Positions 10,623 through 21,087 of a stretch of DNA of 28,834 nucleotides are shown here, in pieces (position 1 is the first letter of the stretch; each line of letters begins with the position of its first letter). The notes under the pieces are model-generated. The model had not been told where the DNA came from, did not search any database, and was given only the letters and a program-made list of their open reading frames with translations. The position numbers and the translations under genes are program-made. This DNA comes from Tieghemiomyces parasiticus (Eukaryota; Kickxellomycota; Dimargaritomycetes; Dimargaritales; Dimargaritaceae). The stretch lies in the NCBI GenBank assembly GCA_027575765.1, contig JANBPT010000608.1, positions 1-28,834 on the forward strand. The letters run 5' to 3'.

Positions 10623-11571
10623 CGGTACCTATAAATCTGGAAGAGAGGGGATGTGATGGCAACGTAGCGCCCGGAGGTCTGAGTGGGGGAGAGGGAAGAC
10701 AATGATTACACAATGGAGTTATATATATATATTAACGACTTTGTCCTTCCCGCCGCGTAACGTTAGTCCATCTTCTCGATTTTTGAAATTAACCCTGCCA
10801 TCTGTGACTGCCAGTCCCTACCTCACTACCACTACCCCTTGATATTCGTGCTCATCACACTGGCTTCTATTAATCTCCCCCACTCACCTAACGCGTATCG
10901 CATGTAAGACGTTCAATAAACCTACGTACTTCTCCTCCCTCTTACCTAGGTCACGCTCCCTCCCGCCGCCATCGTGGTATCCTAACGAAGGCCCTCCCCC
11001 GGATCTGGACACGCTGCCGAGGCAGGCAGTCCCTATTCCACCTCTAACCGGCCCCCCCAGGAACTCTCCCTCGCCCCTCCCAAAGGCCAACTGTAATAAT
11101 TTTTTCTCCACCGGAGCTCCACTTTTTTCTTGAGTTGGACGTACTATGGCCACTAGCATCCACTACGAGAATCGCAGCGTTTTCCGCGACGCTAAACATG
11201 CATCTTTCTCCCCCCCTCCTCACTCACATATTCTTCCGCTAAATTTAAATGAACAATCAAGTTAAAGAGGGCTTTATTATACACATGGCCAACGAATGGT
11301 GCCAAAAGCTTCTGTTGTGATGAGTGTGGTATGACAGAGGATTGCTCAACCTGTGCCCCCCTCCCCTCCTTCCCTCCTACCGCTACAGATAGCCAGTTCA
11401 TGCCCTCTCATCAGATCCCTTTGGTCAGCCGGTTGAGGCCAGTGTGGCCTAAACACAAAGCTCGCCGTACTCTATCGATTTCTCAGCCTAGCTATCCTTT
11501 TTTTGCGAAGCTAACGAGCACGCCCTCTCTCCCTCTTCACCCCGGAGCTCGCTCATATGGCCCTCATTCCT
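10623..11571. other. Intergenic, pyrimidine-rich towards the right
   Basis: Contains an (AT)n tract at 10720-10732. From about 10760 the + strand becomes C/T-rich, as seen upstream of other + strand genes. Short frames on both strands have no domain and no codon bias. Most likely the promoter region of the small secreted-protein gene at 11739. Confidence 0.5.
10720..10732 (+). repeat. (AT)n tract
   Basis: Six to seven AT units in the spacer between the mariner relic and the small secreted-protein locus. Confidence 0.8.
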
Positions 11572-11580
11572 TATAAATAG
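11572..11580 (+). promoter_or_regulatory. TATA box (TATAAATAG)
   Basis: A near-perfect eukaryotic TATA element, 167 bp upstream of the well-placed ATG at 11739 and followed by a pyrimidine-rich leader. It supports transcription, past or present, of the small secreted-protein locus. Use in vivo is inferred. Confidence 0.5.
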
Positions 11581-11738
11581 GAGGAGGAATAACCGTCATT
11601 TATATTATCATCCAACTACTCTGTTAACCTTGATTAATCCCGTAGCCCACTCTGCTCCACCTTCGATCACGTCACTTTCCCCTCCCCTCCGTTCTCCGCC
11701 CCTCCGACCTTCACGTTATCCATTCCTCTCTCGCCACC

Positions 11739-12044
11739 ATGAAGCTCACCACCTCGTCCGGACTTGTCATCGCCATGATCGCTTTCATGGCTGCCAGCCC
11801 CGCAATCGTCCACGCCGATCCCGCCACTAAACACCCTCTGTCGGAATAAGGAAGCTACCAGTTGGGCAAGGGCTCCAATAACGGAATCCACTACCTAGGG
11901 CGTAGCGATAGCATTAACCGCTCACCCCCTAAGAGCGCCAACTCACTATTGACTAAAGTTAAGGATGCATGCAGAGATATTTTCTGCAAGTCGCAGAAGC
12001 CGGACATGAACGTGGTCGCTGACGCTGCACGCATGTCTGGCTAA
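11739..12044 (+). pseudogene. Small secreted protein interrupted by one in-frame stop
   Basis: An ATG in ideal context (GCCACCATGA) opens a classic signal peptide: MKL, a hydrophobic core LVIAMIAFMAAS and a likely cut after IVHA-D, near residue 26. After 36 codons the frame meets TAA at 11847-11849. The same frame then stays open for 64 more codons to TAA 12042-12044, including two Cys (DACRDIFCKSQK) and no further stop. I found no GT-AG pair that removes the stop and keeps the frame. The simplest reading is a small Cys-containing secreted protein of about 101 codons that recently gained a nonsense mutation. Stop readthrough, or a genuine 36-residue product (mature peptide about 10 aa), are alternatives. 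No family recognised. The intact promoter signals suggest the loss is recent. Confidence 0.6.
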
Positions 12045-12604
12045 AGCGACGCTGTGACTTTCACATCCGCCTGCGACTTTTATTCTGGCTTTCCATTCAA
12101 CCTCGAGGCTACATATGGATTGATTTTGGTCACTCGCTGTGCCTCGGATTTGTCTCTCCCCTCCCTGTCCACCTTCTTTACTTTACCTCCACTTCCATAG
12201 TCCTCTCCCTAACGAAGGCCTGTTGACGTGACGTCGTAGTAACCAATTTTCTTTCTTGTGCAGACCCCTCCCCCCGAGGCCAAGGCAGAGAATTATATAT
12301 ATATATGTATATATAGCTATTGTTTATGAGTAAGTTATAGAACCGTGGCTCAGACTGAAAATAAAATAAAAGCGTTTTGACAGGAATTAAATTGACTCGA
12401 AGCAAACTAAATGGTAGCATCGGGAAGGTGGCTACGCTACAATAGAGGACAGCGGGGATATACAATTTTTTTTTAAAAATATGATGACATCCAGTAAAAA
12501 TAGGAAACCTATAAATGTCTGAAGAGAAACTTAGCCGCTGGGGGAATTGGGGGGAAAGGTGAGAGGAGGGGTAGTCCCACCTTTCAAATTCCGTAGGACA
12601 CCGT
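12045..12604. other. Spacer between the small secreted locus and ABP1 (3' ends of both)
   Basis: A convergent intergenic region. It contains an AT-repeat at 12294-12316 and A/T-rich sequence suited to transcript ends. A long - strand frame through it is only a read-through of a shadow frame of ABP1. No gene seen. Confidence 0.6.
12294..12316 (+). repeat. (AT)n-rich tract
   Basis: Alternating TATATA units broken once by TG, in the 3' flank of ABP1. Confidence 0.75.
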
Positions 12605-14906
12605 TTAGTGGCCACCGCCACCACCTTCCTCCAACTCGACATAGTTGGACGGGAACAGTCCCACATGGCCCGTCTTAGCGTTGACGCCCTGCCACCACTC
12701 GTCCGACACAAACTCGATCGCGACGATACGGTCGCCCTCGACGAACCCGAGCTCGTTGTCCTCGCTTGGATCGAAATCAAACTGCGCCACGGCGGTGTGG
12801 CCTTCGTCGTCAGCCTGGGCAGATTCCTCGGGTGGTTCCTCAGACGGCTGGACTGTCGAGGTGGTGGTGGGGAGGGGCGGGGCTGGCGGCGCGGCAGGGG
12901 GCGGTGCGGTGGCAGTCGTGGGTGGTCCTGCGGCCAGGGCGGCGGGAACGGGGGGAGCCGGTGGGGGCGGAGGCGGTGCCGCAGACGACGCTGCTGGAGC
13001 GGTCGCGACGACGGGGGCGGGCGCCGCCGCAACCTCAATTTCCTCGACGTAGTTGGCCGGGAACATGCCCGACCGTTGGCCGTCCTCGCTAAACCCATGC
13101 CACCAGTCGTCGGCCAGTTTCTCAATCTGGATGACCAATTCTCCCTCCGTAATGGTGAGTTCATTGTCCTCCTCAGCCTCATAGTCGTATAGCACGCGGG
13201 CTGTGGTGCCCTGGTCCGACGATGTTGGCGGATCGGAGACGGTGGCGCTGCGGGCCAGGGATTCGGCCAGGCGTGCTTCCTCTTCGGCCGCCTGGGCCTT
13301 CTTGTTGCGGTCTGCCTCCTCCTCTTCCTTTTTCTTCCGGGCCTGGGCCTCTGCTGCCTCGCGCTCCCGAGTTTCCCGTTCTGCCTGGGCCTGGGCAGTT
13401 CGTTCGGCTTCCTCGCGTTGGCGTTCTTGGGCTTCAGCGGCAGCGGCGGCCTGCTGCCGCACTCGTTCCTGCTCTGCTTCGCGCTGGCGCTGGTGTTCCG
13501 CCTCAGCTTCGCGTTCACGGCGCCTCTGGTTCTCTTGCTCTTCGCGTTCGCGAGCTTCACGCTCCCGGCGCTGGGCCTCGGCCTGATGAGCGGCCTCTGC
13601 CTCCCTCTTCCTCTCTTCGGTGGCCTGGCGCTCACGTTCCCGGGCCTGGCGAGTCTCTTCCTCGCGACGCTGGGCCTCCTGGCGTTCACGGTCGCGAGCC
13701 TCGTCCTCCTCACGGGCACGCTGTTCGCGCTGGCGTTCTTCCCGTTCCCGCTGGGCCCGCTCCTCAGCCTGGCGCTGCTGTCGGGCGTTTTCTTCTGCCT
13801 CACGGGCGGCCTGGGCTCGGCTCTCGGCCTCCCAGTCCACCTTCGGAGTGGCCGGGGCTGCGGACCGGTTGCGGAGGGCCTCGAGTTCCTGTTGACGGGC
13901 CTGCTGGGCCTCATTGGCAGAGTAGGACGTCGCTGCAGGGACGGGCTGACGCTTCGACAGGTCGGGAATCTCAGTCTTTTTGTACACGGAGCCCTGGTCA
14001 AGGTGGAGGTCGGACATGGGGTGGCGAGAAAAATATTAGCGTCTTCATTTCCAGGCGGAGTGTGCCGTGGTCGGCCGCGGGGCTTGGGCCTGGCTGGACC
14101 AGGAACTTACTACTGGCTTGACGGCCTCTTGGGCCCGTTTGGTTTCATTGTGCACTGAGTAGCGCGCACCGGAGCTCTCGCTGATTTTCTTGCGTATACG
14201 GTCGGGGCTGACGTCGTCCTGGCGGTTACGACAAGAAGAGGTAGTTAAGCGGAGAAGCAATGTGTGGAGAAACGGTTAGGGATCACTGGCCTGTATTGTG
14301 AAAGTAGGAAGCGTAGGGTCTGTTGGGTCATGTGCAGACCAGTCGCATCAGCGAGTTCACGTACCTCGTCACGGGCGTCGATTTGTACGTGATAGCCCTG
14401 GTCGTATGGGGGGTCGTGAGGGGTGGAACGAGATGTATCAATGATTAATGCCAATAAACGGGCCCTTGCTACGTAAGACAGCCCCAGCCTCGGGCTACTA
14501 TCCGCCCTCTTCACCTCGGAAAGTAACCCGTCGTTTACGCAGTCTTCCCCCTCCCCCACCTTACACTTACCTTGAAGTAGTTGGACACGTCGTTCAAGTG
14601 GGACCCAAACAGCCCCTTTTTGGCGACGGGAACGCCGGAGCCGCACCACGAGATGAAGGCAAACTTAGGCAACCCGGTATTTGAGTCCTGTACCCGCACG
14701 AACGCATACTGAATCTTGCCGTCGTCAAACTCGTCGCTCAGGTCGTCCAAATCCCCCGCCCCTTCCTCCAGCACCTTGAGGTCATTGGTGCCCTTGTCGT
14801 AGCCGTACAGCGCCCAGCTAATGTCTTCGTCGCCCGACAGAATGCGCTGGTGCGTCGATACGAGGTCGCGTGAGAAGGTGGAAAAATTGACCTTGATGCC
14901 CGCCAT
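12605..14906 (-). CDS. ABP1: Actin-binding protein Abp1/drebrin-like adaptor (ADF-H plus two SH3), four exons
   Basis: Exons on the - strand are 14906-14571, 14397-14365 (33 nt), 14218-14111 and 13993-12605. All junctions are GT-AG and phase 0, giving about 621 aa. Residues 1 to about 145 are an ADF-homology domain: MAGIKVNFSTFSRDLVSTHQ, then WALYGYD, FAFISWCG, LNDVSNYFK, GYHVQIDARDE from the 33-nt exon, and SGARYSVHNE. A long Glu/Arg/Gln-rich charged helix follows (about 185-400). SH3-1 lies at about 422-480 (ARVLYDYEAEEDNELT, DDWWHG, GMFPANYVE). A Pro-rich linker comes next, then SH3-2 at about 556-615 (AVAQFDFDPSEDNELG, DEWWQG, GLFPSNYVELEE). Abp1 proteins bind F-actin and recruit endocytic partners to cortical actin patches. 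Budding yeast Abp1 has one SH3; two are known in some other fungi. The - strand upstream of 14906 is pyrimidine-rich, the usual promoter look here. Length and domain order fit the family. Confidence 0.95.
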
Positions 14907-15919
14907 GTCGTCCCGAAGCAGAAAGGGTGGAGTGCAGGTGGGTTGGGCAGTGAGGGTAAGGAGATGGGTAGGCGGCGTAGTAGGGAAGGCTATAGAGTTG
15001 GGTAGTAAGGTTTCAGTTTAGGAGGAAAAGGGGGTTGCGCAGAGGAATGTATGCCCCAGGAGAAAAAGGGCCGAGGCAATGAAGGTGAGATGAGTATGAG
15101 CCGTTCGGAGGGTGAAGCCCGTGGGCGGCAGGTCAAACGAAACGGCGTTAGGCAGTGTATTGTCGAAAGCTGGCCATACAGGGCAGGCGGAGAGGGACAA
15201 TAGAGAGGATCGGGTGGGGAGGGCTTGCCAAGCTATGCTGGTTATGCGCCGGTGGATGGCCAACGTGAGTGCGATGCACAACCTGGCCTCCAGGCCCCCC
15301 CCCGCCAAGACCCTTTCTGAACCCATGCCCTCGGCGAGGAGGGTGTGTGATTCATTTGCCGTATACAATGCATAGCTGGGGGCCGGGCAACTGTCATGGT
15401 CAGGCCGATAAATCACTACGCTTGACAGTGGGGCCCATTCTCTGGGCCATGTATGGCCCAGTTTGCCAGAGCCTACCCTCTGACGTCAGTCCTTTAAACC
15501 TGGCCATGTCTAGCTGGCGGGTTAACCAGGCAACTTGGTCAATAATCCCTTCGCATTGTCGTCACCACAGGTGTATGCAATTATCGGCTAGTTACAGTGG
15601 CCGTCGATGACTCGGGCCTACCAAACGATTATTATGGAGTGAATTTTATGTGTGTGGGGGGGGGGTAATATAATTGAGAGGCGAAAGAAATCAGGTGCAA
15701 AGCGTAGGCTGCAACCAATGCAATTCGATCTGGCCGTGGGTCCAGGGAACGAATGAGGTAAAAAGATGGTGGGCCAAAGAGTGTTTAACAAACCTGGACT
15801 TCTTACGGCCTTTGATTAATCGTACAAAAGATGACATCAAAAAAACCACGTCTTGACAGAGTTGAGGTCCTTGAGAGAGGTAAACGCAGGGGGGAGGGAT
15901 GGACGGTGGTCGTAAATCT
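14907..15919. other. Upstream region of ABP1 and 3' flank of the sorting nexin
   Basis: Both flanking genes are on the - strand, so this holds the ABP1 promoter (right of 14906, purine-rich on + to about 15250) and the sorting-nexin transcript end (left of 15920). A G run of ten lies at about 15656-15665. Short frames have no codon bias or domain. No gene seen. Confidence 0.55.
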
Positions 15920-17843
15920 CTACACCCCGGCCGATAGCGGGTCCGACCCTATGGGTATACGCTGGCCGTACCGAGCTGGTGGGCTGGCCGGAGATGGTGG
16001 TAATGGGCTAACGGTATCGGACGGCGCCGGCGGGCGTTTGCTGGCCGCGTAACCGCCGGAGAGCGACAGGTCCTCAATGAGGGTAGATCCGGAGTTGCGG
16101 GCGCTGTAGCGCGGGGACAGGGTAGCGTCTGAGTAGCCGTTGGTCCCGGCCGAGTAGGTCGACGCCAACGAGGCTGTTCGACTGTAGTTCCCCTGAGGAG
16201 CCACGTGGAGTTGTTCGGCACGAACGGCGTGGAGGGCGGACTGGTACCCTTCGAGGCGGCGGCGCTCGTAGCCAACCTGTTGCCGCGCGAACCGTTGGAG
16301 CCGCTGCTGCAGGTCAGTCCGGGTAGCTTGCGCGAAACGGGCTACTTCGGCATCCGACTGGGCCTGGCCGGCCTTGTAGGCCTGCTTGCACTGTGCCAGG
16401 CGCTGGGAAGCCTGCTTGGCCGCGGTCTGGACTGACTCGTGAGCACGGCTATGGAGGCTCTGGATCTTCTCCCACTCACCCAGGGCACGGTCGCAGGTCC
16501 GCAAAGCGTCCACGTAGTCCGCGAGGCGCCTGGTCCGATCGTTCATGATCGTTTTGACCGAATTGCACATGGCGGCGTACTCGTAGAACACATCGGTCAA
16601 GGTACAAACCTGAGTGTGGCCGTGCGCTACCGCTAGATCCCGTAGGTCATCAAAGCAGATGGCTAGGGTTCCGACCTGCCGGTCGAACTGCTTGTGCCGG
16701 GTCAGAAATTCGCCGTGTTTATGCATACCGAGGCGGTACCGTGAGTGTAGGCTCTGAAGGGCCAAGTCACCCGCGGTAGTGAACGATTGGCACAGGTCCC
16801 GCTCACCCTGGGCCACGACGGCCAGGCCCAGGTGGACCGCGCGGTACAGTCGCTGCAGGTCGCTGATGTACGTTTGCTGCTGGGCGAACCGGTTATGGTC
16901 CACCTGCAGATTTAGGGAAGGTTGAAATTGGAAGCGCGCAGTCGACGTTAGACAGGGAATCTTCACTGGCTTACGAAGCATCCGTAAGAAGTATAGGGAT
17001 GTCGGACAAGGGATTCGATCACTTACCACCTCGAGCGGCTCGTTAGGTAGACATATCCGGAACTCGACGTCAGCTGCAGGCCGATGGGCTTTGAGCCGTA
17101 GCAAGCGACCCGGCCGATGGCTGACGGCCAGTTGGGGAATCTAGGCGGGGGGCGGTGGTCAGGTGGGCCGGAGAAGAGGATAGAATGAAGGTCAGGCATT
17201 TCTCCAGGGGCAGGAGCCCAAAGTCGTAAGTAAATCAGGCGGTGGCTGACCAGAGCGGGTGACGGCGGCCTCGGACAGGCCGTTCCCTGCACCTTAATTA
17301 GACTCACTAGGACAATACATAAAGATACCCTGCGACTTACCATATTCTCAGACAAAAAGAGCAGTAAAGGTTCGGAGCGGGCCACCACGTCCCGAGCGCA
17401 CAGGCGCTGTAGAAAACGGGTCAGCTGGAGCCGCTTGCGTTCCTGGTAGCCGGCCTCCTGTGTCCGTTCGTCGTCGGGGTCTTCAGGGCAGGCGGGCAAC
17501 ACGACGCCCGGTCGGTCGGGGGACTGAAAATATGCCTGGAGCTGGGTGTGGAGCCAGCGTACCTGTTGGTGGGTCCGGAATACCGGCGAGACCAGCGTCC
17601 GGCCGAATACGGTGGCGGAGGCGAGGCCCTCGTGACTTTTAGAAGCATTCTGGCAGGTAGAGAGGTGCGTGGGGTAGGCGTAGGACATGATAGGGTTAGC
17701 TTCTGGGACGAGCTACGTTGCGCCCGACGTTGGTAGGTCAGAGTTGGGTACGGGCGCGCACTTACGCCGGAATGGATGGTGATGCGGTAGGTCAGGGTCT
17801 CGGAGTGTGGGGCCGCCTTGGTCACGGCGAGAGAGAGCGACAT
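15920..17843 (-). CDS. PX-BAR sorting nexin, probable retromer-type (Vps17-like) SNX-BAR, four exons
   Basis: Exons on the - strand are 17843-17766, 17649-17341, 17062-17027 (36 nt, least certain) and 16903-15920. All are phase 0, giving about 468 aa. Residues 1 to about 130 fit a PX domain: SETLTYRITIHSG, FRTHQQVRWLHTQLQAYF, GVVLPACPEDP, then an ERKRLQLTRFLQRLC helix and LLLFLSEN. Residues about 142-370 are helical and BAR-like (FAQQQTYISDLQRLYRAVH, TLTDVFYEYAAMCNSVKTIM, RTRRLADYVDALRTC, ARQQVGYERRRLEGYQSAL). A Ser/Pro-rich tail follows (371-468). SNX-BAR proteins bind endosomal phosphoinositides and shape recycling tubules. The BAR spacing and the Pro-poor PX loop remind me of Vps17 more than Vps5, Mvp1 or Snx4, but I am not sure. 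The frame continues upstream of the chosen ATG past a possible acceptor (GTATAG), so an extra N-terminal exon is possible. If the 36-nt exon is skipped the frame is kept. Confidence 0.85.
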
Positions 17844-20358
17844 GGTAAACAGCGGGCCTATACAGGGGATGTAGGAGGGCGGGCTGGTAAAAAAGGCATG
17901 GGCCGGACTGAGTCGGATGGCGAAGGTAGGTGGCCAGGGCCGGTAGAGAGTGCGAATTATGGATGCCGAGCGGGGTTGGAAAAAAACAACAAGGTGGGCC
18001 AGTGCGGAAGGGCGGACGGCCGTTGTGGACACCGGTGGGCGGGGGGCTTCACCAAGGCGAATGGAGAGTCTAGAACGCGGGGGGATGGAGGGGTGGCCCT
18101 TGGGCGGTTGGCTACACCGCGGGGAGGGAAAGGATCAGACAGAGGCCGAAGAATGGGTGGCAGGTGCCGAGTTACTGGTAAAGCCAACTAGGCTCCAGAG
18201 CTGTCGTGGATAAGGATAGAGTCGGGTGGGGTCCCTGGGCAGCGCGGCGGGCGAAGGAATGTAGTGGGCGGTACGGGATATATGGACCACGAGGAAGGGC
18301 TGGGTGATGAAGAGATGCAATAAAAGAATGGTCGAGGCTATCAGGAGAAAGTCGGACAGGCGACGCGAAGGTATAATTCGGGTGACCGTATTGTCCGGTG
18401 GTGCAGAAGGGAGCTATTTTCATTGTTGGAGCGGTGACGGCTGGTTGGCGGTGGGAGGGGGGCGGAAGGGTGAAGACTGTAAGGATTACAAGAACGGTGG
18501 CTGTCACGCAACCGCACAGCCGCCGCCGAAGTCAAAGGCGGCTTGCGAGTCGGGAGGGATGATGGCGAGTGCGGGTCACCACACCGTAATGGTGATGGCA
18601 CCGAATGCGAAAGGGGACAGCCGGGCCGGCAAAGGTGGGGCGGCTATGAAATAATAGGGAGGGCGTGAGGTGGCCGACGGGACAGCAAGGACCGAAAAAC
18701 AATGCAATGGACCTCCGGGGTAGAGTATTAAGGAGGTGCCGCGCAGGAGTGGCCGCGACAAGCCATCGGCCCAGCCGGTTTAATGGCCCGGAGGGCATTC
18801 GAGCGACACCAAATATATTCACGGCGCTCCCCTTCCCCTTTAGGCATGCGTTGTGAGGGCAGGAGGCAGGTAGAACGACCGGCCGAGGTCGGAGGCAGAC
18901 CGACCCTGGGCCTAGAGGTCAGACTCACTATTGGCAAGGGATGTTCGCCTTCTGCGTGGAGGTTGGCCGGCTCACAGCACGGTATGGTGGACAGGACAAG
19001 ATCCGCTGTGGAGGGACCCGGCCGATCTTGCCGCCTTTCGACCAGACAGAGCGGCCTGGCGCCTCGGCCTGTGGCAGGCCGGATACATGGACAGGCCACT
19101 GGAGGACCGGGTCGGCCAAGCGGCGGCCGAAGGGAAAATTCCCCAGGGCGGCGATCCAGCAGCGTCTGGAGTGTATTTTTCTTTGAGGTGCGGGGGGAGT
19201 GTCATCGGTTACAACCTGATGGGGAGAAGGCTATTTGGACAGCGTGTCCTGTGCGGCCCGATGGATAAAGGGTGGCGCCAGCGGTGGGTGGGACAAAGCC
19301 GGCCGCCTAATCCCCGGCACCCAGACGAGCCCCATTTTCCGTGCCCCACAAGCATCGTCGCCAACTCCGCCGCGGCTACCCCGGCCACAGGTCGCACAAT
19401 GTGCAGGGCGCGGCAGGTAGGGGGGGGGGTTGAACATATGGTGATCACAAACTAAAAGAGCCGTCGAAGGAAAAAACAATGCCACGCTGCCCACCACCAG
19501 GAATGAGGGGGATCCCACCGTGAATAGAGGGCCCGGCATGGTTGCAGGCAGGACCGGGTGGACGCTCGAATTAAAATGGTTACCAAAGTCATCCGCCATT
19601 TCCAAACTGTGCATAGTAGCACTGCAACCCGCCTCACCAGTGTGCTCAAGAAGGAGCATCGCAACCGCAGTTCAGCACGTGTGTAAGAGGTAGTCGAACT
19701 AGGGTCGATTTGCTGAATGGGCTCTCATCAGCCCTCTGTATGGAGCGCAACAGGTTAGAGATAAGCTATTTGGCGGCAATTATTCCGGTAAGCCCTACTG
19801 AACGACCCGCATGCGGCCTATAGGTGGCCTGACCCAAACGTTGGGTGATGATCGCGACCGCCTCGTTGTGTCTCCGAAGGACTGCGCTTGTTCGGCATGC
19901 CCCATATCTCAACCCACCTCATTTTATTGGCCCGAGTTGGTGCTGTGGCTATGTGGATGCTGCCTTCCAGAAGTTACGCGGTATGAGACCGGCATCCATG
20001 TATTCCTACCCTGTAGGCCCAGGGCACTAGCAAGGCAAGTGAGTAATTGTCTACTTCCCTGCCCTCACCTGGCTCCTGCTTTTGAAAGAACGTAGCCCTT
20101 CGAAATTATCCGACGGGCTCGCTGCCACTGGCAAATTAGCGGAGGACAGCAGAGCAGTACCCGCTCTTGTCGCGCTAGCACCAGGATATGGCGAAGCAGC
20201 GAGTAGGATTCACCTGAGGGTCGAAATCTCGGTTAGACTGGGGCTTTCAACACCTGGATGGCCAGGAACACCATAGCCCCTTTGGCCCCGGCAAATGACG
20301 TGGGGAGAAACACCCCCATCCACCGACCTTACTATACTACCTGAGTTTATCTGTAGCA
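17844..20358. other. Long intergenic region, promoter side of the sorting nexin
   Basis: From 17844 to about 19450 the + strand is G/purine-rich (the - strand is C/T-rich), matching the composition seen upstream of other genes on their coding strand. The many overlapping frames here follow this bias and have no domains. From 19700 to 20300 composition is balanced. Two short + frames there (19848-20030 and 20082-20276), with a GTGAGT donor near 20040 between them, look mildly coding but could not be joined into one open model. Confidence 0.45.
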
Positions 20359-20766
20359 CTAATAAACAGCCAAATCTTCGGTTGTTTGTCCGTCCTCATG
20401 CTCACAGTGGGTCGTGGTTTTCTCAGCCGATTCTACGCATCGTCCTATAGACTCCCTCCAACTCGCCCCCTCCCACAAAGCTCTCGTGGCCTTCCATTCC
20501 GCTCTACACGCCTGCTGCCCTGCTTCTGCCGGCTCAACCGTATAAACCGGGTGGGGTTGTGGAGGGAGGCGCCAGTTGTACCACTTCCCCTCAGAGCTGA
20601 TGGCCATTTCCACCAACAGGAGCGAATAGAGCTGGTGCCGCCGATGCGCCTGTGAAGATGGAGGCAGAGAGGAACGAGTAAAACGGGACACACCTTAGTC
20701 GTATATGGGGCTTCCTAGGTCGTACAGACCTACACCTCCGTGCTCTAGGTCTAGTGATCTGCTCAT
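20359..20766 (-). CDS. Doubtful two-exon hypothetical protein (107 aa)
   Basis: An ATG at 20766 (- strand) opens MSRSLDLEHGG. A GTAGGT donor at 20733, a branch-like GACTAAG, a clean pyrimidine tract and CACAG at 20653-20650 give an 84-nt intron. The second exon, 20649-20359, starts AHRRHQLYSLLLVEMAISSE and runs open for 96 codons to TAG. The phases fit, and a TATATAT element lies about 90 bp upstream. Against it: the + strand here is pyrimidine-rich like a promoter for the + strand gene at 21088, which by itself yields Glu/Arg/Ala-rich - strand frames, and codon use is not strongly biased. No family recognised. It could be a shadow of promoter sequence. Confidence 0.25.
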
Positions 20767-21087
20767 CTCCCCTGCGTGCTGTTTATACGTGGCTCTGCCC
20801 CCCCCACCCCTCGCAGCCCGATCAAGGCAAGGCCGGTCGAACCTGAGAGGAAGGTATATATCCCGAGGACCCTACCGCGCGCCTCTTGGTCCTGGATGCC
20901 CACATTTTCAGTTTCAGCGTAGTTTAAAACCTCCCCTTTCCATTTAAAAGCTTATCCCCGTAGGTTGTTTTTTTTTCAAAATATTACCCTTTGTTTACCC
21001 TGAAGCTGTCCTGGGCACCACACCTTCACAGACTCTAGGCCAGTAGTCACCATTCCCTTATCTGCACTTACCATCTAAAAGAAGACG
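20767..21087 (+). promoter_or_regulatory. Promoter region of the first secreted-protein gene (TATATAT at 20855-20861)
   Basis: C/T-rich sequence with a TATATAT element 227 bp upstream of the ATG at 21088 and T/A-rich runs at about 20930-20990. If the doubtful - strand gene is real, this is a divergent promoter. No coding sequence seen. Confidence 0.4.

Noticed and set aside
11840..11898. GT...AG intron that would remove the stop in the small secreted gene
   Set aside because: The 59-bp candidate has a poor donor (GTCGGA) and shifts the frame into an immediate TAG, so it does not rescue the gene.
12178..14001. 607-codon - strand frame extremely rich in Arg and Pro
   Set aside because: It is the out-of-frame shadow of the repetitive ABP1 coding sequence; the overlapping frame has clear ADF-H and SH3 domains.
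13222..14158. Long + strand frames antisense to ABP1 (Gly/Pro/Leu-rich)
   Set aside because: These are antisense shadows of the Glu/Arg/Gln-rich region of ABP1 and have no independent support.
18783..19659. Overlapping frames of 120-175 codons on both strands
   Set aside because: The region is purine-rich on +. Frames overlap on both strands, with no domain, no splice logic and no codon preference.
19848..20276. Two + strand frames (MIATASLCLRRTALVRHAPY and LSDGLAATGKLAEDSRAV) with a GTGAGT donor between them
   Set aside because: They read mildly like coding sequence, but no donor-acceptor choice joined them in frame, and no family is recognisable.
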